NCBI GenBank assembly: GCA_049841135.1
Contig: JASGHK010000002.1
Span: 62,001-126,000 of the forward strand
Reading direction: 5' to 3'
From: JACRCT01 sp049841135
GTDB taxonomy: Bacteria > Myxococcota > Myxococcia > Myxococcales > UBA5297
Length of the DNA stretch: 64,000 nt
Part shown: positions 35,490-44,083 of the stretch, piece after piece
How the letters are laid out: each line of letters starts with the position of its first letter
Numbering within the stretch: position 1 is the stretch's first letter
Program-made: the position numbers and the translations under genes
Notes under the pieces: model-generated
What the model was told of the DNA's origin: nothing
Seen by the model: only the letters and a program-made list of their open reading frames with translations
The model's database searches: none

Positions 35490-36563
35490 AGCTGACTCGA
35501 CGGACGTTCCTGGGAGGCCTCTCGCTCCTCGCCTTGGCGGAGCTCCCCGGCTGCGACACCACCGAGGCCGACGACCGGCACCTCGCCGGGCTCGCCCTCG
35601 CCGACGCCAAGCTCGAGAACAGCCTGACGCTCACCATCAGCCCCGGCCGCATCCGCACCTCCAGCGGCGGCCTGGCGGTGGCGCGCGCCGCCTCGCCCAC
35701 CCCACTGCTCTCGCTGGCTGGAGGCGCGGGCCAGGCGCGCTTCCAGCTGACCAACGTGCAGCCCGGCTCCTCGTTCGCGCCGCCGCCGGCGACCCGAACG
35801 ACCGTGGGCCCCACCACGGTCGAGCTCACCTACGAGGTCCCCGAAGGCGGCCTGACCGTCCGCGTCACCCCGCCGGGCGTCGGTCCGGTGCGCCTCGCCC
35901 TCATCTCGGACCTGCACAACAACCTGAAGACCTTCGGCCGCTTCAACGCGCTCGTCGGCGAGTGGCAGCCGGACGCCGCGCTGTGCATGGGCGACATCGC
36001 CGACCACGGCAAGCCGGAGGAGCCTCGAACAGATGCTCGAGCAGTTCGACGCCCTGCCGGTGCCCTTCTACACGACGCTCGGCAACCACGACCTGATGGG
36101 GGCCGCCTGGGAGCGCTTCACCGAGGTCATCGGCCCCACCAACGTGGCCTTCGACGTGCGCGGGGTGCGCATCGTCCTGGCCGACACCGCCAACGCCCTG
36201 TTCGCGCCCGGCGCGTACTCGTGGCTCGAGCGGTCGCTGGCACGAGAGAGCGGGCCGGCGCTGGTCTTCACGCACATCCCGCCGTTCGAGCCGTGGGGCG
36301 GCCGCAACCACGCCTTCAGCAACCGCGACGAGGCCATGCGCTTCGTCCAGACGCTGAGCGAGGGCGAGGCGACGCACTTCTTCGCCGGGCACATCCACTC
36401 CTACGCCGACTACCAGATGCGTGGCGTGCCCTCGACCATCGCCGGCGGCGGAGGCGGCGGCATGGAGGCCCTCACGGTCGACGGCCACTTCTACACGAAG
36501 CTGGTCGTGGACCCGTTCGCCACGACCGGCCAGGTGACCCTCGAGCGGGTCGGGCTGGACTGA
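35483..36563 (+). CDS. Tat-exported metallophosphoesterase, interrupted by a frameshift
   Basis: ATG at 35483, about 359 aa after correction. N-terminus has a twin-arginine signal (TRRTFLGGLSLL) followed by LPGC, a possible lipobox, so the enzyme may be a Tat lipoprotein. Metallophosphatase motifs in order: LISDLHNN, CMGDIADHG, TLGNHDLMG, FTHIPPF and FAGHIHSYADY, giving the two-metal active site. A one-base insertion at 36020-36026 lies right after the GDI motif; removing it recreates GAGCTC and joins KPEE to LEQMLEQFD. Substrate unknown (phosphate esters or nucleotides). A short conserved intergenic element follows the stop. Confidence 0.88.
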
Positions 36564-36586
36564 CTCGCCAAGCGGCCCCCGCCATT

Positions 36587-36612
36587 CATGTCACAGGATG
36601 GCTGCCTATCTT
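36587..36612 (+). repeat. 26-bp intergenic repeat element, copy A
   Basis: CATGTCACA, five variable bases, then GCTGCCTATCTT. The same arrangement occurs at 53297-53322 on the other strand. Both copies lie between converging genes, here 24 bp after the phosphoesterase stop. No hairpin. Could be a dispersed repeat, a protein-binding site or an antisense promoter. Confidence 0.6.
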
Positions 36613-36643
36613 ACGCAACGTCGGCGCACGGTCCTGTGCCGCC

Positions 36644-38311
36644 TCACTTGCGGCGGTACAGCGCCCAGACGAGGCCGCCGTCGCGGCGCTCCTCGCGCAC
36701 GAGCGTGCCCTGCTCCCGGGCGTAGCGCTGGTCGTCCTCGCTGCAGAAGGGCCGACGAGGGATCACCACGAAGAACTGCGCCTGCTCGCGGCCCACCTGG
36801 CGCAGGTCGGGGCGTGCCCCCTGCCAGCGCGTCAAGGGCCCCATCAGGTTGCCGCACGGGTAGAACCCCGCGCCCTGCGGCGCCTCTTTGTTCATCTCCC
36901 GCACCGCATTGCGGAACGAGAAGGCCCAGTAATCCGTCTCGCTGTCCGGGCAGTAGAAGTCCATGTCCTTGCAGTAGCGGGTCAGCACCTCCGCCTTCTG
37001 CGCCCCACCGAGGCCGCCGGCGAAGAGGTTGAAGTAGGTCGACTCGTAGGGGTGGTACTGCACGTTGGGCCACAAGAGCAGCCCCCCGAAGGCGGCCAGG
37101 CTCGCCCGCCGCGCGGCAGGCTCCCAGCTCTTCTTCGACAGCGCCGTTCGAGCGCGCAGCTGCTCCCAGCCCCACGCGAGGCCCATCGCCGAGAGGATGG
37201 CCAGCGCCGGGACGTACTCGAAGAACAGGCGGTTGCCGTCGTAGAAGTTCGACCGGGGCAGCGCGATGCGCACCAGCGGCAGCAACAGGCCGATCCACCC
37301 CAGGGCCAGCACTGCACGGTCCCGGGGATCCTTCTTGGCGAACGCGGGAAGGGACAGCGCGAGCCCGAGCAGCAGCACCGGCTGGGTCATGGTCAGCAGC
37401 GCCACGAAGGGAAAGGGCGTGGGGTACTGGCGGCCGGTCGCGGCGAAGCGGGCCATCGTCTCCAGCATCTCGCCCAGCTTGCGCCCCTGCTCCATGAGGT
37501 TGCCTGCGCGCAGGTAGGGCCAGAAGGCCCACAGCGTCACCAGCGCGATCCACGGCAGCAGGCAGGCCGCCGCGACGAGGCGTCGGCTGGGCAGGCGGCC
37601 ACCGCGGTAGAAGAGCCACGCCGCGAATGGGATCCAGAGCGCGACGGTGGGCGCGACGAAGACCGCGTTGGCTTTGCAGGCGAAGCTCAGGCCGATCCAG
37701 AAGCCGGACTGGACGATGAATCGAGCCCGGTTCTCGATGAGGCCCACCGCGAAGGATAGCAGCGCCAGCGCGAAGAACCCGGCCATCGGCAGGTCCTTGA
37801 TGTTGTAGTGCGCGTGCCCCACCACGGTCGGGTACGCCGCATAGGCGCAGGCTGCGAGCAGGGCGCGTCCCAGGCCGATGAGCCGGGCGAGGTAGAGCAC
37901 CAGCGCGAAGACGATGAGCCCGTGCAGCACCACGAGCCCTGCGTGGACCGAATCCAGCAGCTCGTATCCCGGCAGGTGCTTCGCTAGCGGAGCCAGCGTC
38001 ACGCCCACCAGCGCCGGCAGCGAGGGCATGCGCAGCGCCGCCGGGTCGGGGTGGGTGTTGAAGTGCGCCTGGCGCGCGAACTCCGCAGGCGGGTTGTCCT
38101 TGAAGTTCCAGCGGTTCGGGTCGTTGGACTGGCTGGCCCAAGCCGACCACTCGGCGCCATGGAAGGCGACCGGCTCGTCGCTGGTGATGCCGTACTGCGG
38201 CAGCGTCACGAGGCCAATGACGACCACGACCAGCGCGAGCACCCCCGCGGAAGCAGCGACCCGGCGGCCCGAGGCGACCGGGCCCAGCTCGACCATCCCC
38301 TCGCCGCTCAT
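36644..38311 (-). CDS. GT39/PMT-type membrane glycosyltransferase
   Basis: 555 aa, ATG at 38311. Multi-spanning (about ten to twelve helices). After the first helix comes YGITSDEPVAFHG, where Asp-Glu is the catalytic-type motif of GT-C enzymes, and the loop YNIKDLPMAGFFALAL. The C-terminus has a soluble Cys-containing region (YCKDMDFYCPDSE). GT-C enzymes move a sugar from a polyprenyl-phosphate donor to lipid or protein in the periplasm. The start overlaps the stop of the upstream GT2 gene by 4 bp (ATGA), and that GT2 is the kind of enzyme that makes the lipid-linked donor. Confidence 0.88.
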   Translation of the reverse strand: MSGEGMVELGPVASGRRVAASAGVLALVVVVIGLVTLPQYGITSDEPVAFHGAEWSAWASQSNDPNRWNFKDNPPAEFARQAHFNTHPDPAALRMPSLPALVGVTLAPLAKHLPGYELLDSVHAGLVVLHGLIVFALVLYLARLIGLGRALLAACAYAAYPTVVGHAHYNIKDLPMAGFFALALLSFAVGLIENRARFIVQSGFWIGLSFACKANAVFVAPTVALWIPFAAWLFYRGGRLPSRRLVAAACLLPWIALVTLWAFWPYLRAGNLMEQGRKLGEMLETMARFAATGRQYPTPFPFVALLTMTQPVLLLGLALSLPAFAKKDPRDRAVLALGWIGLLLPLVRIALPRSNFYDGNRLFFEYVPALAILSAMGLAWGWEQLRARTALSKKSWEPAARRASLAAFGGLLLWPNVQYHPYESTYFNLFAGGLGGAQKAEVLTRYCKDMDFYCPDSETDYWAFSFRNAVREMNKEAPQGAGFYPCGNLMGPLTRWQGARPDLRQVGREQAQFFVVIPRRPFCSEDDQRYAREQGTLVREERRDGGLVWALYRRK

Positions 38312-39084
38312 CGCCCGAGTCCAGGCAGGTGGCGGAGCCGCTCGCGCCCCAGCAGCAGCAGCGTGCGCGCCACCGTCGCCCCCACCTTCATCTTCGAAGC
38401 CCCGGCCTTGCGGTCGTAGCGCAGGTCGAGCGGCACCTCGACGAAGCGGGCCCCCTGCTCCTGCAGCCGCAAGAGCATGGCCACCATGCAGGCGAAGCCC
38501 TCCTGCGCGAACATCCGCTCGCCCTGGGCCCGGTAGGCTGCCTTGAGCAGGCTCGCGCGGTACGCGCGGTAGCCGCACGAGTAGTCGCGCACGCCCGAGA
38601 TCGGGTTGACCAGCCGGAACAGCCAGCTCATCCCCGTCGACATCAGCTGGCGCGACTGGGGCACTCCGCGAATCTGCGCCCCCGGGCGGTAGCGAGAGGC
38701 GATGGCCACGTCGGCGCCGCGATCCAGCGCCGCGATCAGCTCGCCGATCTGCTCCGGGCGGTGGCTGTTGTCGGCGTCCATGACGACCACCACGTCGTCG
38801 TCGCCCGCGCGCTCGATGGCCGCCAAGAGCCCGGTCCGGAAGGCGGCCGCCAGCCCCAGGTTGCGCGGGTGCGCCAGGACCTCCACCGGCACCGAGCGCG
38901 GCTGCTTCGACACCTGTGCGGTCGCGTCCTTCGAGCCGTCGTCGACCACCAGGACTTGCAGAGGGTGCCCAGTCTCTTGCGCCGCGACGCTGGCCACGGC
39001 GTCGAGGAGGGGTGGAAGGTTTGGCGCCTCGTTGAAGGCGGGCAAGACCAGGATCACTTCGCGCGGGCGGCTATCGGAGGGCAT
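38308..39084 (-). CDS. GT2-family glycosyltransferase (dolichyl-phosphate-mannose synthase-like)
   Basis: 258 aa, ATG at 39084. GT-A fold: VILVLPAFNEAPNLPPLL, VLVVDDGSKDAT, GLAAAFRTGLLAA and the metal motif VVVMDADNSHRPEQI. C-terminal helix with YSCGYRAYR and VPLDLRYDRKAGASKMK as in DPM1/GtrB-like enzymes. No membrane helices are clear, so it is probably peripheral. Likely makes polyprenyl-phosphate-sugar used by the adjoining GT39 protein; the two are translationally coupled. Confidence 0.93.
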   Translation of the reverse strand: MPSDSRPREVILVLPAFNEAPNLPPLLDAVASVAAQETGHPLQVLVVDDGSKDATAQVSKQPRSVPVEVLAHPRNLGLAAAFRTGLLAAIERAGDDDVVVVMDADNSHRPEQIGELIAALDRGADVAIASRYRPGAQIRGVPQSRQLMSTGMSWLFRLVNPISGVRDYSCGYRAYRASLLKAAYRAQGERMFAQEGFACMVAMLLRLQEQGARFVEVPLDLRYDRKAGASKMKVGATVARTLLLLGRERLRHLPGLGR

Positions 39085-39155
39085 CGGGCACCTGAGTTGG
39101 GGCGCACACGATAGCCAAAACCGGACGGACCGGGGGGAAAGTTCAAGCCGACACG

Positions 39156-39191
39156 CGAACGCCCAAGCGCCAGAGGGCGCCTGGGCGTTCG
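39156..39191 (-). terminator. hairpin downstream of the M15 peptidase gene
   Basis: Inverted repeat CGAACGCCC-AAGCGCC with GGCGCCT-GGGCGTTCG: 16-17 bp stem with one mismatch and a short loop. It lies 24 bp beyond the stop at 39215 and upstream of the GT2 start, so it separates the two minus-strand units. Confidence 0.65.
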
Positions 39192-39214
39192 ATCCTCGTC
39201 CGAATCAGCGTTCT

Positions 39215-39943
39215 TCAGTAGCCGCGGGCGTACTGGAAGTGCATCTCGTCGTTGAAGTTCTTGCCCCAGTAGAACCCGTACTTCTCGAAGACGGCGGCCA
39301 GCTGCGGGTTGACGCGCCCCTTGGTTCCTTCGCTGGCGTTGATGTCGAAGCTGATGCCCCAGGAGTGCGTGGACAGCGCCGAGTTCGGGTTGTGGTTCTT
39401 GGTGCGGTAGTTGTACATGCCGTCGAAGGTGTGGATGTACTTGAGCAGCCCCTTCTGCTTGGCCTCGGCGAGCATCGCCTTCATCACCGGCACGAGCTTC
39501 TCGTGGCAACGCACGTTGACCTCACGCCCGCCGGGGCCGAGCGGCAGCTTCACGGTCGTCTGGTGCGTGCCCGCCTTGCCGAAGACGGACTCGATGCCGC
39601 TGCGGCCGCGCGGGACCTTGGGGAAGGAGCCGCTGCCCTTGACGTAGTCGTCCTTGGGCGTCGGGGTGGACTTCTTGGGCGACTCGGCCTTGCCGGTGAG
39701 CGCCTTCTCGAGGCCCGCGCGGGACTTCGGCCCGTAGATGCCGTCGGCCGCCAGGCCGTGGGCCGACTGGAACTCCTTGAGCGCCGCGTTGGTGCGGGGA
39801 CCGAAGATGCCCGGGCCGGTGTTGTACTCGGCCTGCGTCATGTACCCGAGCTTCACCAGCCCGCGCTGCAGCTCCTTCACTTGAGATCCGCGGGAGCCAG
39901 AGACGAGTTCGGCGTGAGGAGCGTGGACTGAAGAGACGGGCAT
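39215..39943 (-). CDS. peptidoglycan-binding and M15-type D,D-peptidase-like protein
   Basis: 242 aa, ATG at 39943 preceded by GAGGAA. PG_binding_1 domain about 15-82 (GSQVKELQRGLVKLGY, FGPRTNAALKEFQ, DGIYGPKSRAGLE), a Ser/Pro/Lys linker, and an M15 VanY/endolysin-like catalytic domain with zinc residues in STHSWGISFDIN and DEMHFQYARG. No signal peptide is visible, so it would need another export route or holin-like release, as do phage endolysins. Cuts peptide cross-links of peptidoglycan. It follows the M48 gene by 71 bp on the same strand. Confidence 0.88.
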   Translation of the reverse strand: MPVSSVHAPHAELVSGSRGSQVKELQRGLVKLGYMTQAEYNTGPGIFGPRTNAALKEFQSAHGLAADGIYGPKSRAGLEKALTGKAESPKKSTPTPKDDYVKGSGSFPKVPRGRSGIESVFGKAGTHQTTVKLPLGPGGREVNVRCHEKLVPVMKAMLAEAKQKGLLKYIHTFDGMYNYRTKNHNPNSALSTHSWGISFDINASEGTKGRVNPQLAAVFEKYGFYWGKNFNDEMHFQYARGY

Positions 39944-40014
39944 GTTGTTCCTCGGGAAGAGTGGTTTCGCGAGGATTATCGCGGCCCTGCGGCGACGGTT
40001 GCTCCCACAGTGTC

Positions 40015-41002
40015 CTACCTGGACGCCGCCAGCGCGGCCACGGCGCGGGCGTAGCGCTCGGTTCGGATCGGCTCGGTTTTGTGGGCAGGAAGCTTCTTGG
40101 CGTTCTGTTCGAGCTTCCTGACACGGTCCTCGTTGCTGGGGTGCGTCGCCAGGAGGCCGCCCTGGCTCGTCGCCTGCTTTCCCTTGATGGTGCCCAGCAG
40201 AGCGATCATCCCGCGCGGGTCGTAGCCGGCCATGGAAGCGATCCGCTGGCCCAGATCGTCGGCGTCGGTCTCGGTCGAGCGCGAGTAGCCGTTGCCGACC
40301 AGCGTGTCCGAGACGTCGGCGACCGACCCGTCGAGCGACTCGGTCATCGCGTCCAGCTGGGCGGGCGTGAGCGCCTGCGCGCCCTTCTTGAACCACTTGC
40401 CGGCCACCTTTCCGAAGCGGTCGACCTTGATGGAGCCCAAGCCGTGGCCGAGCATCACGTGCGCCACCTCGTGGGCGAGCATCGCGGCGATTCTGGTCTT
40501 CGCTCTGGGCGGCCTGGAGGGCGCCGCGGGTGACGAAGACGAAGCCACCGGGCAGGCCGAAGGCGTTGATGACGTCGGTGTCGACGATTCCGAACTGCCA
40601 GCCGCCCACCAGCGGCGGGCGCATCGCGTCGGTCCGCAGGCCCTCGGCGGCCGCGGCGAGCAGGTAGCCGACCCGCGCGACGTACTCGGCGGTGGCAGCG
40701 GAGGGCCCGGAGAAGTCGAGGACCTTGAACTCGTAGCGAGCGAGCAGGTTCGCGCCGACGGCGCGGCCCACGTAGTACTCGTTCTCGGGACTGAGCTCCT
40801 TCTGCGCGTCCTTGATGTCGCCGACCAGCTCCTTGCCGGCCTGCGCCATCTCCTTCCCCTGGGCGATCTCGTCGCGCATGTTGACGTTGCGCAGGCTGGG
40901 CGCGCGTCCCTCGCGGACCGAGCGCAGCACCTCGGCGCAGCCCGTCGACAAGCCGAGCGACGGCAGGACGAGCAACAGCAGCAGCGTGGCGCGGCCGGTC
41001 AC
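40015..41002 (-). CDS. M48-type metallopeptidase lipoprotein, interrupted by a frameshift
   Basis: GTG start at 41002, overlapping the upstream stop by 4 bp (GTGA). Lipoprotein signal with lipobox STGC. Periplasmic M48 domain: IVDTDVINAFGLPGGFVFVTRG, the zinc motif HEVAHVMLGHG, and ETDADDLGQRIAS with the third ligand. Family members such as BepA/YcaL act in outer-membrane protein quality control. One extra base at 40489-40495 breaks the frame 2-3 residues before the HEVAH helix; its removal gives an intact protein of about 328 aa with a GATC at the site. Operon: cyclase, SH3 protein, M48. Confidence 0.9.
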
Positions 41003-41505
41003 GGGGCACCTCCCGCGAGCTTGCCCTCGGCGGCGAACTGGACGGCCTTGCCGGGGTCGACCCGGTGCTTCTCGAGGGCGTCGAGCGCGGCGAAGCCCTT
41101 GTCCAGCTGGCCGCGCGAGCCGCGGTACTGCGCCTCCACGTCCTTGGTGAAGCCCCGGCCGGCGGTCTCGATCTCGTCCTTGGAGATCGCGGCCCCCTCC
41201 CCGCCCACCTTCTTCGAGAGCACCACCTTCTCCTCGACGAGCGCGGTCTTCTTGAGCCAGCCCTCGCGGCCGTCCCGCGTCTTGACCTGGTACCAGTCCG
41301 CGTCCTTCTTCAGGCAGGTCACGACCTCGCCGCGCTCGAGCGGGGCGCCGACGCGGGCCGCGAGCAGCCCGGGCTTGGCCATCAGGTTCACGCCCAGGTT
41401 CTTCACCGTCATGGCCTGATCGGCGCGCGCCTTCTCGGCCGGGCCGAGCATCGCCACGAGCGCGAGCGCGAGGAGGAGTGGGCGCTTCAACGAACGGGGT
41501 CGCAT
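40999..41505 (-). CDS. exported SH3b-domain protein
   Basis: 168 aa, ATG at 41505, two bases after the cyclase stop. Signal peptide (LLLALALVAMLGPAEKARAD). Bacterial SH3 domain about 33-90 (MTVKNLGVNLMAKPGLLAARVG, DADWYQVKTRDGREGWLKK). SH3b domains commonly bind cell-wall peptides. The C-terminal third is helical. Its position between a CHASE2 cyclase and an M48 protease with 2-bp and 4-bp overlaps or gaps shows tight co-translation. Confidence 0.88.
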   Translation of the reverse strand: MRPRSLKRPLLLALALVAMLGPAEKARADQAMTVKNLGVNLMAKPGLLAARVGAPLERGEVVTCLKKDADWYQVKTRDGREGWLKKTALVEEKVVLSKKVGGEGAAISKDEIETAGRGFTKDVEAQYRGSRGQLDKGFAALDALEKHRVDPGKAVQFAAEGKLAGGAP

Positions 41506-41507
41506 CG

Positions 41508-43977
41508 CTACTTCTCCTTCATCCGCCAGACGCCGTCCCAGCCTGTTCCGGGCGGCGCGTCGACGAAATGCTTGCACCTTTCCAGGTACGTGCGCGAGGG
41601 CCCGTCGTCGGCGCGGACGGCCAGGACCTGCTCGAAGAGCTCGCTCGCCTGGAGGAACGCTTGCTGGCGGTAGAGGGCGAGGCCGCGCTCGAAGCGCTCG
41701 GCCGCCTCCAGCACCTGCGCCTCGCTCCGGCCCTTCTCGTCCAGCACCTCGAACACCCGCACCGGTCGCTGCTTGCCCTTGACGGCGAGCAGGTCCAACT
41801 CGCGCACGTCGACGACGTCCCGGACCTGCGCGTGCGTGCTCTCGGAGATCATCAGGACCGTGCCGTACGGCTTGTTGGCCCCCTCCAGGCGCGAGGCCAG
41901 GTTCACCGTGTCGCCCATCACCGTGTAGTTGAACTTGTGCCGCGAGCCCATGTTGCCGCTGACCGCCGGCCCGGTGTTGATGCCCGCGCGCGCCACCACC
42001 ACCGGCCCGAACTCCGCCTGCCACTTGGGCCGCAGCTCGGCGCAACGCCTTCGCATGGCGATGGCCGTGCGCACCGCGAGCCGGGCGTGCTCGGGCTCGG
42101 GCAAGGGCGCGCCCCAGAAGGCCATGATGGCGTCGCCGATGTACTTGTCGACCACCCCTCCGTGCGCGAGCACGAGGTCGGTCATGTTCGTCAGGTAGTC
42201 GTTGAGGAGCTTGACCAGGCGCTCGGGCGGCAGCTTCTCGCTGAACTCGGTGAAGCCGGCGATGTCCGAGAAGTAGACCGAGATCTCCCGGGTCTCGCCC
42301 CACTCGAGCGAGAGCCGCTCCGGCCGCGCGAGCAGCTGCTTGACCAGCACCTTGCTCGTGTACTGGCCCAGCGCCTTCTCCACGAACCGGCGCTCGCCGC
42401 GCTCGAGGGCGTTGGTGGCGAGCAGCGCGGCCAGCGCCGAGAGCACCGCGCCCGCCATGGGCACCGAGAGCGCCAGCCAGAGCCCGTGCGCGCGCAGCAG
42501 CCACACGCCGAAGGCCCACAGGCCCGCCCCGGCCGCCGCGAGCAGCCCCAGCGCCGCCGCCGCCGCCAGGGCCGGGCTCTTGAGCAGGCTCCAGGCCAGG
42601 ACCACCGAGAGCGCGATGAGCACCGCGACCGCCAGCGCGAAGGCGGCGTCCCAGCCCGGCGAGGCGCGCTCGAAGGCCTGCCCCGACAAGAGGTTCGACA
42701 GCGCGGCGGCGTTGACCTCGGCGCCCGGGTGGTTCTCGCGCACCGGCGTGGTGCGCAGGTCGCGCAGGGCTCGCGCGGCGGCGGAGACGATGACGTACTT
42801 GCCCCGGAAGACCTCCGGCGAGAGCGTCGGCGTCTCCCCGGCCTCGAGCTGCGCCTGGGCGCGCAGGATGTCCCAGGCCTTGACCCGGCGCGGCTCGCCG
42901 GTGCCGAAGCGGATGGAGAAGCTGCCGCGCTCGTCCAGCGGCAGGCGCCGCTCGCCCAGCACCAGGGTGCGCCCCTCGAGCCGCGGGGAGAGGTCCGGGT
43001 GGCCCACCAGGAACGCCGCGAGCGCCAGCGACGGCAGGAAGCGCCCGCTCTCGTGCTCGACGAGGGGCAGGTGCCGGCGCAGGACTCCGTCGGGGTCGGT
43101 GGACTGCACCACGTTGCCCAGGCGCGCCGCGCTCGCCGCGAGGATCGACACCGGCGGCAGCATCTCGCGGTGCGGGAAGCGCAGGGCCTCGCCGGGCTGA
43201 AGCGCGAGCAGGTCCCGGCCGCGGACCACCTGCTCGGCGCTGAACTCGGCGGCGCGCTCGGCCTCGGTCAGCTCGCGCGGCTCGATGGCGGAAGGTGGCG
43301 AGCGCCCCTCGGGCATCCACTTCGCGAGGACCTCCGCCGCCTGGAGCCGCTCGTAGGCCCGGGTCACCTCGGCCCCCTCCTGCCGGCCGCCGACGATGAG
43401 CTCGACGCCGCCGCCCGGCCTGGGCACGAGGTAGGTCCGCACGTTCCAGCTCTGGACCTGCAGCGCCGCCTCACGCGCCGCCGCGAGAATCGGGCCAGGT
43501 GCCCAGCGAAGCGCCCCAGGTGCCCGAGAGCGCCGCGCGCGCGTCGGACTCCAGCCGGTTGGGCATGGCGACGCCCAGCACCGCGCGGCCGCTCTGGCGC
43601 AGCGCACCGGCGAAGCGGTCGAGGTCCGAGCCGGAGTTGCCGCGGTCCTGGAAGACGAAGTCCAGCACCACCGCCTGGGCGCCGCCGCGGCTGGCGAAGT
43701 CGACGAGGTAGCCGTGCAGCTCGCGCGGCCAGGGCCAGCTCAGCGCCAGGTTGTCCTCGACGAGCTGGAGGTCCTCGTCGCCGATGTCGACCAGCACCAC
43801 GTCGCCGCGGACCTGCTCGTCGCGCGCCACCGCCTCGACGCGCGGGTCATAGGAGGCGAACTCGACCGTGTCGACCACCTCGGGGCGCGCCAGCGAGAGC
43901 GCAGCCGCGAGCAGGCCGGCCAGGGCGCCAGCCCCGACCCCGATGGCCACCTTCCTGGCCGTTCCCGACAGCGCCAT
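41508..43977 (-). CDS. second CHASE2-domain adenylate cyclase, interrupted by a frameshift
   Basis: ATG at 43977, about 822 aa corrected. N-terminal membrane helix, CHASE2 sensor (VVLVDIGDEDLQLVEDNL, QAVVLDFVFQDRG), membrane helices about residue 400-490, class III cyclase domain with EISVYFSDIAGFTEFSEKL, IGDAIMAFWGAPLPE and GDTVNLASRLEGANK; catalytic Asp, Asn and Arg are all present. C-terminal TPR-like tail as in the first cyclase. One extra base at 43485-43491 interrupts the sensor domain; removal recreates GATC. It heads an operon with the SH3 and M48 genes. The two cyclases share architecture but are clearly distinct in sequence. Confidence 0.92.
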
Positions 43978-44020
43978 GGCGCCACCATAGCCAAAGCCGG
44001 CATCGAGCGGCGAACGCAAA

Positions 44021-44051
44021 GGCGCCCGGTCCAAGACGAGGACCGGGCGCC
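44021..44051 (-). terminator. hairpin downstream of bamA
   Basis: Perfect 12-bp inverted repeat GGCGCCCGGTCC / GGACCGGGCGCC with a 7-nt loop, 33 bp after the bamA stop and 44 bp before the cyclase start. A good terminator candidate separating the two minus-strand units, without an obvious T-tract. Confidence 0.65.
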
Positions 44052-44083
44052 GAGAAGCTTGCCTGGGGCCTGAAGCCCGAAGC

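Noticed and set aside
39215..39943. Prophage remnant suggested by the endolysin-like gene
   Set aside because: No integrase, capsid, tail or holin gene is near, and the surrounding genes are signalling and envelope functions with the same base composition.
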